Assembly: GCA_038373885.1 (NCBI GenBank)
Contig: JAWZYV010002471.1
Span: 868,001-932,000, forward strand
DNA from: Cheiracanthium punctorium
Lineage: Eukaryota; Arthropoda; Arachnida; Araneae; Cheiracanthiidae
DNA length: 64,000 nucleotides
Direction: 5' to 3'
Made by a program: the position numbers and the translations under genes. The notes beneath the pieces were generated by a model, which was not told the DNA's origin, did no database searches, and worked only from the letters and a program-made list of their open reading frames with translations. Positions 1-10,796 of this stretch are shown here, piece after piece; the first letter of the stretch is position 1; every line of letters starts with the position of its first letter.

Positions 1-821
1 CTGTCTGTTACAAGTGATTAAAAATCTTCTAAATAGGCTCTTTCTGCATCAATGCATCGGATCCAGCGAGTATTCCAGCTCTCGAACGCATTGCGGTAGG
101 CCTCCTCCAGAATGTCCTTCAATGCCACGGCCTCTTTTGATTCCATCTACTGTCCCGAAATGCTCACCTTTCATGGGTGTTTTGAGGTGTGGAAACAAAA
201 AGAAGTTGGGAAGCTAGGTCCGTGCTATACGGGGGCTGGGGAATCGTGCAGGGGCGCCCCTGCTTTAACCAGGTAGTCGGAGATGATAAAGGTGGTGTGG
301 GTCGGAGCATTATCGTGGTGCAACCTCCAGTTGTCGACGATGTCTGGCCAAACTAAACGAACACTTAATCGTCGGTCTGAGTTCAACAGTTCCCTCATTC
401 TCGCCACATTGTCGGCTGTGGCGGTCGTGGATGGTCATCCGGCGCGATCCTCGTCATCGACCTCTTCCCGGCCATTCAAAAAGGCCCTGTGCAACCGAAA
501 CACTTGCCGATCTGACAGGGCATCTTCTTTGCAAACTGACTTGATCATAGAAACAGTCTCCGTCGCGGTCTTTCCAAGTTTCAAGCAAAACTTGATTGCA
601 ACTCTTTGTTCTAATGAGCACTGCATTTTTACTTGTACAAGGTCACGAAACAATTCTCACGAATAGGCTCATCCTCACTCTTCGGATACTCGCAGCACAC
701 TGAGCGGTGGGTCGCTGTTTAGCTGACGTCACCCACTACCAGTTTTAACCGGTCCAATCGAGCTCCGACGTGCAGTTGCGTCACAATAAAGTCACTGACA
801 TTACTTTCAAGACATACCCTG
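1..821 (-). mobile_element. mariner-like element, internally deleted, 3' end at or beyond window edge
   Basis: Read on the minus strand, the element starts at 821 with CAGGGTATGTC next to a TA dinucleotide (822-823), the usual mariner terminus and target. Transposase remnants follow to about position 18. The opposite terminal repeat would lie at or just before position 1 and cannot be confirmed. Only about 620 bp of coding remnant remain against roughly 1 kb for a full-length mariner, because the middle of the gene is missing. Confidence 0.85.
18..653 (-). pseudogene. mariner transposase remnant (central deletion)
   Basis: Transposase of the mariner family, which cuts and pastes DNA at TA sites. 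The N-terminal helix-turn-helix region is visible (EQRVAIKFCLKLGKTATET, then DRQVFRLHRAFLNGREEVDD), followed by an in-frame TGA where the family has arginine at about 432-434, then VARMRELLNSDRRLSV. At that point the reading jumps directly to WPDIVDNWRLHHDNAPTHT, the block holding the second catalytic Asp. Roughly half of the protein, including the first catalytic Asp, is deleted. After the HDN block the frame is lost, but the C-terminal block EEAYRNAFESWNTRWIRCID is still readable, ending at a TAA at 18-20. The likely start is an internal ATG near 626 rather than 653. The gene is dead; at most it could be a non-autonomous element. Confidence 0.88.
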
Positions 822-976
822 TATATTCAAGATGAGTGTACAAGAAGAAAGATGGATCAAGTGCAGTGCTTGTAACAAATGGGATCATGAATTGTGCACT
901 GATTGACGATGACGATGATGGTTGAATGCGAACTGTGTACTATGTGAACTGTGAACTATGCGAACTGTGTAACCCG

Positions 977-1001
977 TTTTGCCCTATCCCATCGGGCAAA
1001 A
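977..1001. repeat. 8-bp perfect hairpin
   Basis: TTTTGCCC and GGGCAAAA are perfect inverted repeats separated by 9 bp. No T-run or gene end accompanies it. The sequence between 830 and 1220 otherwise contains short imperfect repeats of a GTGAACTATG-like motif and no gene. Confidence 0.5.
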
Positions 1002-1222
1002 TGCAGTATTTTGCAGCTTTGTATATGTTAAGATACATATCCCAAAATATTTAGCGAATTTCAAGTTTCGATACTGCAGAAAAACAACCAATATTGTAGA
1101 GTTGAAATAAGTATCACTTGTTTAATTTATCTCTATTTGTCACAGAGTTATCGACCAGAATAACCTTAAGTATTCCATTTTGTCCACCCTTCCCCTATCT
1201 GTTAAAAATGCGACTTTTACAA

Positions 1223-2848
1223 TCTATATAAATAAAATTAGACTTTTGTCTGTACATTTCTTGGAATTCAATAATTTTGCGATTTCTATCTGTTTCAAAC
1301 ACCCGGGACTCCGATGCGACCCTCAAAAAAAAGTTTGTCTGTCTGTCATTCTGTCATTCTGTCCGTGACGCTTTTTTTGTTTAAGCATCTCGTAAAAACG
1401 GCTGAAGCGAATGATATGAAATTTGGTGTCATGATAGGTGGTCACTCAACTTAAAACATAGGTGTCCAATTTTTAAAAAATCTTGATTAGATTTTCAGAT
1501 TTTGCGAAAATCGTTTCAAACTGCTTAAATTTGTGTTCAAGCATCACGCAAAAACGACTGAAGCGAATGATATGAAATTGGGTGTCATGATAGGTGGTCA
1601 CTCAACTTAAAACATAGGCGTCCAATTTTTAAAAAATCTTGATTGGATTTTGAGATTTTGCGAAAATCCTTTCAAACTGCGTGAATTTGTGTTCAAGCAT
1701 CACGTAAAATCGACAGAAGCGAATGATATGAAATTGGGTGTCATGATAGGTGGTCACTCAACTTAAAACATAGGGGTCCAATTTTTAAAAAATCCTGATT
1801 GGATTTTGAGATTTTGCGAAAATCCTTTCAAACTGCGTAAATTTGTGTTCAAGCATCACGTAAAAGCAACTGAAACGAATGATATGAAATTAGGTGTCAT
1901 GATAGGTGCTCACTCAACTTAAAACATAGGCGTCGAATTTAAAAAAAATCTTGACTAGATTTTGAGATTTTGCGAAAATCATTTCAAACTGCGTAAATTT
2001 GTGTTCGCACATCACGTAATAACTGCAAAGGTGAAAAAATGATATTTGGTGAAATGATAGGTGGTCACTCACCATAAACTATAAGCATCTAATTAAAAAA
2101 AATCCATCAGATTTCGAGATTTTGTGAAAATCGTTTAAAACTGAGTGAATCTTTGTTCCCGTATTACGTAATAACGACTAAAGCGAATGATATGAAATTT
2201 GGTCACACGATAGATGGTTGCTCAACATAAACTAAAGGAGTCCAATTTTTTAAACATTTTTATTAGATTTTGAGATTTTGTGAAAATTCTCTCAAAATAC
2301 GTTCAATGATGATTTCTTCAAACTTCACGTAATAACGACTAATACGAATGATACGAAATTGAGTGATATGATAGGTAGTTGCCAATCTTAATTTATAGGC
2401 GTTGAATTTTAAAAATATTTTGCTTACATTTTGAGATTTTGCGAAAATCGTTTTAAAATGCTGAAAATTTGTTCCAGCATCACGAAATAAAGACTGCAGG
2501 GAATGAAACGAATTTGGGTGGCATGATAGGTTGTCATTCAACTTAAATTCTAGGCTTCCAATTTTTCAAAAATATTGATTAAATTTTGAGATTTTGCGAA
2601 AATTATTTCAATATGCGTCAATATTCGTTCGCGCATCACATAATTACGACTAAAGCGAATGAAATGGTATTTCTTAGTTACTCTCTAACCTGTAATATTT
2701 TAACAATACATGAAAATTATAACTTCGCTTTCTTTACTTTGGCAACATACTACATCCATTCTGTGTACTCCTACAATGCTGACGAAAGTGTTCTTGCTTT
2801 TTGGAAATTTTCATTCACTAACCCGTCGAGGACGGGTACTTCAGCTAG
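1223..2848 (+). mobile_element. Non-autonomous Helitron with tandem-repeat core
   Basis: The 5' end is A|TC (TCTATATAAATAAAA at 1223) and the 3' end is CTAG|T at 2845-2848. Eleven bases upstream of the terminus is a hairpin with 7-bp arms (ACCCGTC at 2821-2827, GACGGGT at 2831-2837). A TC start, a short GC-rich hairpin and a CTRR end inserted between A and T are the diagnostic features of Helitrons. No Rep/helicase gene is present, so it depends on an autonomous partner. Most of the interior is a tandem array (separate entry). Confidence 0.85.
1383..2685 (+). repeat. Tandem array, ~156-bp units, nine copies
   Basis: The start of each unit (AAGCATCACGTAAAAACGAC or variant) recurs at about 1383, 1539, 1695, 1851, 2007, 2159, 2320, 2475 and 2631, so the period is 156 bp for the first five units and 152-161 bp later. 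Shared blocks include GCGAATGATATGAAAT, GATAGGTGGTCACTCAACTT and TTGAGATTTTGCGAAAATC. The first four units are nearly identical and the distal ones are clearly older, consistent with local amplification at the 5' side. There are no spacers, so this is not a CRISPR array. Confidence 0.9.

Positions 2849-2876
<28 letters not shown>
2849..2876. repeat. (TA)n microsatellite
   Basis: An uninterrupted TA run directly abuts the Helitron 3' end and is followed by AAATGCGTGTGTGTG. Confidence 0.9.
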
Positions 2877-2879
<3 letters not shown>

Positions 2880-5452
2880 GCGTGTGTGTGTCTATACGTT
2901 ATCTGGAAAAGTATGCGAGTTTGGAAACAAATAAAGATTGCTATTTAATTTAAATCATACAAATGAAGAAAGCAATTACCAAACTGCAAATACTTTTTCC
3001 ATGTTTGAAAGCCAATTAATTTTTTTTCAACTTTTAACACTGAACAATGGTAGAGAGTAATTATCGAAAAACAGTTTTATTCACTTTTGTTCTAAATCCT
3101 GCTGACATGTTTCTAAAAAGTATAATAGCTTGTTTTATTAGAAGACATAATAATTTTCACTGAAATTCTTATCGCATACTGTAGTCGTATCTAATTTGTC
3201 ATACTAGTTTATTTAACTCATTTTACTAACCATTTAGATTCCTTTCATAGTTGTTTTCTTCTAGCTTTAGATAGAATAGTTCTTTTATTTTGAGTGACAT
3301 TGTCTTAACAATCATGATTACAACACTCTAATCAATTAACGGAGCCATTTATTAAATTAGTGAGTTTCTAGTTTCTCGTAAATGTCGACAATTCAGGAAA
3401 ATAGTGGACATTTTTAGTATGAGCTAAGAAATTTATAAATGGATGCGTTCGATCTACAGTTAATATCTCGGATGCAAAATTTTTTCTATGAGCACATACT
3501 GACTGAAGTACTTTTGAAGTACCTTTTAATCCATATTAACTAATATTTTTATGAAAATATTTGAAGAAAATGGGTTGCCATATGAAAAGCTAATATTATC
3601 AAGTATTCTGAGTTAAAGCAAACCTAAGCTCTCAATAAGTTTATCGTTGACAATTACAGAAAAAAATGTACTTTTTAGTGAAATTGAATATTAATTAACT
3701 ATAGACAATATTGAATATTTAATTATTTTTATAAAATTACAATGTCATATTTTAACATGAAAATCAAGAAATCTATTTTTATTGTACATACGTGGTATAT
3801 CCCCCAAAAAATTGTCGTATATTTTTATTCCTTAAATATTGATCATAGACATAAACAATAAATTATAAAGTTACATAAAAAAGGTACATAATTGTATGTC
3901 GTCAATTAAACGTTTTTCTGGAGATAAACTTTACATATATACAAAATTTAAATTTTTATATGCCCCCGTGCAAAAAAAAATTCCCAGTTAGTAAAATGTG
4001 CTCATACATTAAATAGGTAATGCCTAAAATTTCAGCAATCCTTCATAAAAATAGATATATTTAAGCAAAATTTATGAGATGCTACACAATACTAGCTGCA
4101 GCAAAAGTACTGTGTAATTATGCAATCATTTTTTTTTCATAATTCTTGTAGGACCCCTGAAAAAGGATGTTCCGACGTGATTTTTCCCCCTTTGAGAGCT
4201 ATTGATAAATGATTTAAGTCATCGTATACTCATTTTCATACCTCCATCACTTTTTACGATAAAATACTCAATTTTTGCACATCACCTCAATTATGTATGG
4301 GGACACATTTTACTAGCTGGTATAACAAGCAACCATCTTTTACTACAACATATTTTATAATCTCGGGTCTATTGATTAATTACTCATACTATAACCGCCA
4401 CCAAACAAAAAATTATTTAGGTAGAAGCGCGTTACAAAAATTCTATCAGAACATCAGCAACATCCTCTTCGCAACCAGAGCTGCCAAAGAGTCCGTCAAA
4501 AACAAAAATATATTGAGAGAGGGAGGGGAGGAAGGAAGGAAGATCATGACGTAATGTCTGAATAAGGGGGGAGGGGAGAGTTCAGAGTTTGTGGGATGTT
4601 ACAGTGGAAATTGTTTTCCACGTGGGCCATGCAATAATTTAAATTTGTTATTTATGTAAATTTGCTCTACTGAAAAGTTTTAATCTGAACCAAAAAATTC
4701 TGCTTCTTTTTTAACATATCTTTGTAATTAATTATGCATGTCAATGACCAATATTTAAGAAATAAAATTTAGGTCAATGTTTTAGGGACACCCTGTAAAT
4801 AAATATAACAAACTGAATAATGCTCCAGTTGTCATTTTCTAGTTAGCTCACATGAGAACATAATTAAAATGGGTTCAAATTATTTCAATAATATTTTCAT
4901 ATAGTGAATGATTTTTAGAGGGAATTTACTAAAATATAGCTAAAAATAATTAGTTTCAAAAATAGCCAAATGCTTTGTAATAGTGCATTTGCTGCTGAGA
5001 GATTAGAAAGCAGAATATAAAAGTATAAGACAAGAATCTATCACAACAATAAAATTTTAATTCATCTATTAAATAACGAAAATAAACAAAATGTGATGAT
5101 TTGGGAGAAAAAGCTTTACAATTTTTTTCCCAAGCAAATAAAGATATTATTTTAAAACATCACTAAACAGGGGCAAATTCACAAACCTTATTCAGGGGAA
5201 AATGTATTTTCCTGAGAAATACAAAACATTTTGGCAAACGGAAAAATGAAAATGAAATTGTAGAAAGGCAGAAAAGTACTAGAAAAAAGAAACTACTCTT
5301 TTAAATTCAAATGTACAAGAATGTAAAATGTGACGCAGAAAATAAGCAATCGGAAGCTCGTATATAAAATGAATGGGAAAAAATTGCGAATTCAGTTGAG
5401 AGACAAACTATGATCGAAAATAAAATAGATAAATTTCATAGTACTTTAATTT
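2877..5452. other. Non-coding AT-rich stretch
   Basis: No gene is recognised. The longest plus-strand frame (4297-4554) has no motif and runs into a purine-rich tract (about 4513-4580). GGGACACCCTGTA at about 4788-4800 resembles the end of a Tc1/mariner-type element, but no matching partner terminus was found. Confidence 0.6.
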
Positions 5453-5460
5453 TATATAAG
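5453..5460 (+). promoter_or_regulatory. Candidate TATA box upstream of possible first exon
   Basis: TATATAAG lies about 130 bp upstream of the candidate start codon at 5586. A start site about 30 bp downstream (near 5483) would give a 5' leader of about 100 nt. AT-rich DNA produces such motifs by chance; the only support is the neighbouring exon candidate. Confidence 0.25.
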
Positions 5461-5585
5461 ATAATTCGGGGGAAGACGCTAGTTGGTGGAAAGCCGCAAG
5501 TTTGCTTCTAGTATTTGTATGTGTCAGCAGATAGCAGGATTGTCTGTCTTGTGTGAGGAATCTTATCCAAGTATACACGTGGATT

Positions 5586-5649
5586 ATGAATTATCTTAAT
5601 GCATCACCTTTAATCGCCGTGATTTTGGATCTTGTGAGCATTCAAGCTG
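5586..5649 (+). CDS. Candidate first coding exon (hydrophobic leader, phase-1 donor)
   Basis: An ATG at 5586 opens a 21-codon frame (MNYLNASPLIAVILDLVSIQ then A) that ends at a strong splice donor, G|GTGAGTAAG, after 5649. The donor leaves phase 1, the usual arrangement for an exon coding a signal peptide in secreted or receptor genes. The peptide has a hydrophobic core but also an Asp in its middle and no basic N-terminus, so the signal-peptide reading is only moderate. No downstream exon could be matched to it in this window; the in-phase reading at the acceptor near 27660 hits a stop at once. It may be the start of a long-intron gene or a chance combination. Confidence 0.25.
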
Positions 5650-7114
5650 GTGAGTAAGGATCTTAAATTATTCCGTTGATCATATTTAATGTTAAGAAAC
5701 TTAATGTTTTATTTTAAATAAAAAAATAGCGGTACAAATGAAATCCGCATTCTGTTACACACAAAAGACAAGCAGAAGCGGCAAGAGCCATGCATCAGTA
5801 CAAAAATAAACTTCTGAAACATCTGTAACCTATATTTGGGGAAAGACACAACATGGGTTAGGAGAAAATTAAATGAACGTTTAATTTTATTTTTCAATTC
5901 TGCATATTATTGTATTATAGGGTAATGTTTAAATGAAATTAATAATTATAAGTAAAATATTATAGTAATTATCATTTTATTTCCTTTTATATCATTTTTA
6001 TTAACAAAACATTTATTATTTTAATATAGTTTTTTACATTGTGTTATGTATCATAATTTTAATAACATTATATTTAATAACAAAAGGGAAACCGATCGAG
6101 CTTCTTGGTCGGAATCAAATTCAATTCAATATAATAAGTACATTATTGATCAGAATTAATTTTTTGTTGTATGTAACAAAAAGAAACTAAATGTAGATTT
6201 CAAATTTCAAATAAATTATGCAAAGAGACGTATTAGTAAGTTTCAATCAATATTAATCTGGCAATTTCCTCATATGTTATTTCATCAACAGCTTAACGTC
6301 AGTGTATTTAAGAGGGGGGGAAGAATAAATTAGTTTTTATTTTGTTTTATTTGTTATTACTTTATTCTTCTGTTTTTACATTGTTTTATTCTTTTATAAA
6401 CTACGGGCATTTCTAATAAATGTGTAAGCAAATTCAAAATTAATCTGGTTTTTAAGATCAATATTTCATTTTAGCCAGAATGTTAAAATGAAAAATTACT
6501 GCAATTACAATAAATGACTAATGGCATGCCCAACTTAGTGAGTCTCTGCAAAATGTAAGGGAAAAAATTTAATAACACTTAGTTAAATCCAACCAATGTA
6601 ATCCATTAACATAAATTTAGGGATATAAAACAATAAGAGATAGAGAGTTAAATTAAAATTTTACTAAAAGTTGCATACCGTGCAAAAGAAACTGCTGCAT
6701 GTATACCATAATGTACAGTGCGACATGGATCCCATTTCGTACGGTGCAGACGTAACACATGACAGTTGCCTGTGTTCGCAATGGAAAGTGGTGTAACCAT
6801 GCACACAGTACTTACTCTATACAGGTGCTACACTTAGTTTTGAATTCGAAATCATGCATGGATTCAGTAATTAACGCAAAAAAGCACTTTAACGTAATAT
6901 GTTTAAAAGGTTGGATATTGAAATCATGCGCTTATCTGAAAATAAGGATTGTACAGTCACAGCTAAAGCATGCTATACACCAGCTAAGGAAATCTCACTG
7001 CACTCCTATACTGCGCGTGTGACGATCATCTATCGACAATTACCAGAAATACAAGGGGTGCGGCATCTGTCCTACATGCAGCAACTCTCCCGGAATTGCC
7101 GGGAACTGAGAGAA
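5650..7114. other. Non-coding stretch
   Basis: No gene is recognised. Two short plus-strand frames (6759-7022 and 6899-7120) overlap each other in different frames and show no family motif. GC content rises slightly around 6700-7220 without any recognisable element. Confidence 0.55.
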
Positions 7115-7147
7115 CTATAACTGAGCTATAACTGAGCTATAACTGAG
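7115..7147 (+). repeat. Minisatellite, three 11-bp units
   Basis: CTATAACTGAG is repeated three times in perfect tandem. Confidence 0.9.
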
Positions 7148-7257
7148 AGAGGCAGTTCAAAGTGGCTCTTATAAGTGAGAGAGATCTATATCACTATTTT
7201 CCCATTCCTCGTGACGGGACCTCTCGACATTCGCTCATAAAAGACAGATGTGTTTAA

Positions 7258-7533
7258 CCCATTTGTGCCCAGATATTTTTGCGACTTTCTTCGATTTTTG
7301 CTAATACCTAGAATAATAGATAAATTTCTGATGTCGGCTTCTTGCACAAGGGGTGATTTCTTTTAAAATCAGTATGCATAAAAATTTAAATGTCTACATT
7401 CTACTTCGTAATGTTAAAATATTTTGTGGAGTTGAGGTTCAATACTCGTGAATAAAGGCCAGGAAAAATAAATGACATTTTCGACTAATAGCGATAATGC
7501 CATCCCAAAAAAGGGACACTAGGCATAAATGGG
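7258..7533. mobile_element. piggyBac-type MITE (276 bp) in TTAA
   Basis: The termini are CCCATTTGTGCCCAG and, read inward from the other side, CCCATTTATGCCTAG. The element is flanked on both sides by TTAA (7254-7257 and 7534-7537), the target used by piggyBac transposases. The interior has no coding capacity. Confidence 0.85.
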
Positions 7534-7537
7534 TTAA

Positions 7538-8551
7538 CTGAAGGCGCATAAGTAAGAGGTCACTGTACTATGCTTATTTAATAATGTACCACACATAGAA
7601 AAAGTTTTACTCGTGAGTTTAAGTTAAGAAGTATCCAATATAGAAAAAAATTATTAAATATATTACTAATTTATTTGCAAATACACACATTTAAAACTTT
7701 AACAGAGATCATACGGTTAACAATGGTTGAATTACCTGAATAAAACTAAATATCTTTCGTAATTTAAAATATACATCTATGGTATGATTTTAACAAATTA
7801 TTGCAAATAAATTATTTTTTGTCCGTATGGCTGAATGAAATATAGCAAACTAAGCTTCCATTTCCAATGACATTCCAAATTTAGGTGGCTTTAAAAGTGC
7901 ATCATAAACTGAATATTTTCTAAAATTGAATGTCTATAGAAAATCTCAAAATATTAAAATAATCACTTAAAAATGCTTTTGGATGTACAATACATCAATT
8001 AGCATCACCAAAAATATGAATTTCATTTAATAAGTTTCGAAAATTAATTTATATTATAGAATTCAAATATAGCATGCAAGTTAATTTTAAGAAATGTTTT
8101 TGTAAAGTATTCAAATTAAACCATTTTTCTTTTCTAACGACCATTTTTAACTATTTATTTATAATATACTAGTTCATAAAATTTATTTTAATCCTTCTTA
8201 ATCACTCAAAAAATTTTTTGATTGAATTGCACAAAAGAAAGTATTGATAATCTTTCGAATAGAAAATACAACTGGGAAAAGGAAAAGAACTTTGCTTTGA
8301 AAGAAACTTTTTCAGCTAATTAGTAGAGATTAGAAAATTACGAATTTAAAAAAAAAGTTTCGTAACAATAAAACATTAAGTGTAATAAGTTTCAAACCAC
8401 TGGAACTCTATAACACAGTATGGCGACGATTTCATAATATTTTTTTCTGGACAAGACCTCCTAAATACAGCTTGATTAATACGTACGTTCATTCGGTTAT
8501 TTTCCTACAATTTTTGCCTCACTCTTAATAACGATGAAAGATATATATTAG
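7538..8551. other. Non-coding AT-rich stretch
   Basis: No open frame of note, no terminal repeats and no RNA gene seen. Confidence 0.6.
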
Positions 8552-8553
8552 TA

Positions 8554-9836
8554 CAGAGGGTGTTCACACATTTTTGTAGCGATTTTGCAAAGATATATAT
8601 AGAAATAAATATCAAAATTTTATTTTCTAATGTGTTCAGTCTGATATCCCTTTCTTTGAACTATCATATTACATCTTGAATTCCAAGATAAAAGTCCTTT
8701 TCTTAAAACATCAAGGCTGATATTGTTCCACTCCTCTTTCACAATCTTCAAGAGTCCACCAAATGTTTTGGGATGCCGCTGATAAAGAGCTTGTTTTAGA
8801 AGTCCAAAAGCACAGTAATCCATAAGAGACACGTCAGGGGACTTGGGTGGAATGCATTTAAAGGGAATAGCCTCCATTCCAGTTTCATTTCTCATTTTAT
8901 CAAAAAACAGAGCAGTAGATTTAGAGGTATGGCTTAGAGCTTTATCCTGATGGAACTTAACACAGTGAAGATTGTTTGGATAAAGGGATGGAATTTCTTC
9001 TTTAAAAATAGGTGTTAACACATACTTCTGATAGTAATCTGAATTAATTTTGAAATTTTTCCTAATTTCCTTATTGTAAAATTTCCGTTATAAGGAAATC
9101 CAGTAATAACCACAAAACATTTAGAAAAACTTTTCTTGTTTTCTCTAAACCAACTTGTTAAGTCTTTTTCTCCTCTTTTGCGGAAGTAAATCGATCTTTT
9201 TCTATTGCAGTCGGATAAATGTATCCAAGCTTCATCAATTGTTACTACATATTTCCATTTTTCACGCACCAAATAATTTTCATACAACAATCTACCTATA
9301 GTCTTACGCTTAGAAACATGTTTCGGCGTTAGGTGATGAACATCATGGTTTTTTTATTAACTTTAAATCGGATTTTATAATTTTGTTCACAGTTCCTACA
9401 GAGATATTTAAAGATTTTACGATATTTCTTTGGGTAGTTGGATTCTCCTTTAAAACATGAGATGCGATTTTAGATTTAATAAGAGGTGCACGTACCTTTG
9501 TTGGGTATGCATTTTTTGTCTTTTCCCTCGTGAAATATAAAGTTTGACGTTTCTTTCCTTTCATATTAATTACGTCACTTACTTTACGTGTAGAAATATT
9601 AAAACCATGATTTTGATATCATTTTTAATAACTGAATAAGAGTATTTCTCTTCGGGTAACGCAAAAATATAGCATTTATTTTTCATCGGCATTTTAAAGC
9701 AAATAATATTTTTAATGCTGCAGACGATAAATAAGCCTTATTACAATTTGATGCCGGTCACATTTTTATTTTCAAATTAATATTTAACTTCATGGAGAAA
9801 ATCAAAATCGTTACAAAAATGTGTGAACACCCTTTG
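8554..9836 (-). mobile_element. Tc1/mariner-superfamily element with complete TIRs
   Basis: The left terminus is CAGAGGGTGTTCACACATTT and the right terminus read inward is CAAAGGGTGTTCACACATTT. Both continue with TTTGTARCGATTTTG, giving TIRs of about 34 bp. TA dinucleotides flank it at 8552-8553 and 9837-9838. At 1,283 bp with a single ~315-residue transposase it has the normal architecture of an autonomous element. Only a few substitutions separate the TIRs, so the insertion is not very old, although its gene is broken. Confidence 0.93.
8620..9564 (-). pseudogene. DD41D-type Tc1/mariner transposase, two frameshifts
   Basis: The gene reads right to left. The N-terminal DNA-binding part carries a helix-turn-helix (TTQRNIVKSLNISVGTVNKI) and lies in 9343-9564. 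The frame breaks in an A-run near 9347-9353. The catalytic core then gives VVTIDEAWIHL (first Asp) in 9015-9290, breaks again near 9080 through loss of one base, and continues in 8620-9021 with FHQDKALSHTSK (second Asp) and IPPKSPDVSLMDYCAFG (third Asp). There are 41 residues between the second and third Asp, whereas classical mariner has 34. DD41D is described for the rosa/Visitor lineage, to which this is tentatively assigned. All three acidic residues survive, so only the frameshifts inactivate it. Confidence 0.88.
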
Positions 9837-9838
9837 TA

Positions 9839-10796
9839 CTTTAAGGTGCTGTTACAGTTCTTGATCAATTCGCTGATTTGGTATAGATTTATGATTGATA
9901 TGGAAAAGAAGGCAACTTAATATTTGAAGGAGTTGCTTCAATTTATTCTTTCTTAATCGCAATGTTGGCTATTACTTGAAATAGATTTTCATAGTGAGCA
10001 TTCATTGGTGCATGAATATGACGTCTGCAACCTAACATTTCTACGTGATTCTAATTCGTTTATGTGTACCCGACCCCTCCTAGATGCTTTTAATTCTAGT
10101 GCTGAGATATCTTGCGTAATTTAACCCCTTTGAAAAATTTGTAAATATAAAGTGATGAAATTTAGAATGAATTTTTATTCCTTGGGTTAGTAAAATGGTA
10201 TAGTAAAGGTCATTTATCTGATGCATAAGAGTAAAAATGTCCGTTCTGCAGGGTGAAAAGAAAGTTCAAAATTTGAACAAATAAGTCGCATAAACTGCTA
10301 CTTAAAAATTTGCTAATAAAATGAATTTTATGTACAGTTGAAAAGATCTGAGCCTAACTGTCAGTCGGTGATAGAAAGGGAATTTTCAAACTTCGACAAA
10401 AATATGTCAGTCTTCTTACAAAGTAGTATGGGCAGACAAGTAAACAACGTGAAGTTGCAAGTCGAAGTTTAGTGTTATATGTTTACGTTATTCTTGGAAT
10501 TTTAAAAGAAAAGCTGTAACCATCATGAAGTTGCTGAGTAGGCAATAAAATGTCCTTCAATGATTTTTGCGTCTCGTTAAGCTAAACCCCATAGAAAACT
10601 TGTGGTAATGTCCTCCTCTGAGAGAGAAATGAGAGGGAAAACGAAACAATATCATTGCCATATGTTCATTGTTTAACATTGGCACATTACGTAAAACAAG
10701 AACTATGTTTTAGAACTTGCCTTTAAAATCTCAAGCTAATCGATTGCTATTCGTTCAGTTCAAGTTATCATAAAACTGTAATAGAAGAACGATACA
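9839..10796. other. Non-coding AT-rich stretch
   Basis: No gene or paired terminus seen. TTAACCCCTTTG near 10122 resembles the edge of a piggyBac-type MITE but has no partner. Confidence 0.55.

Noticed and set aside
1383..2685. Regular repeats resembling a CRISPR array
   Set aside because: The 156-bp units are head-to-tail with no unique spacers, and they lie inside Helitron termini in eukaryotic DNA.
4788..4800. Transposon terminus GGGACACCCTGTA
   Set aside because: It is kept only as a remark: no partner terminus in inverted orientation was found at a plausible distance.
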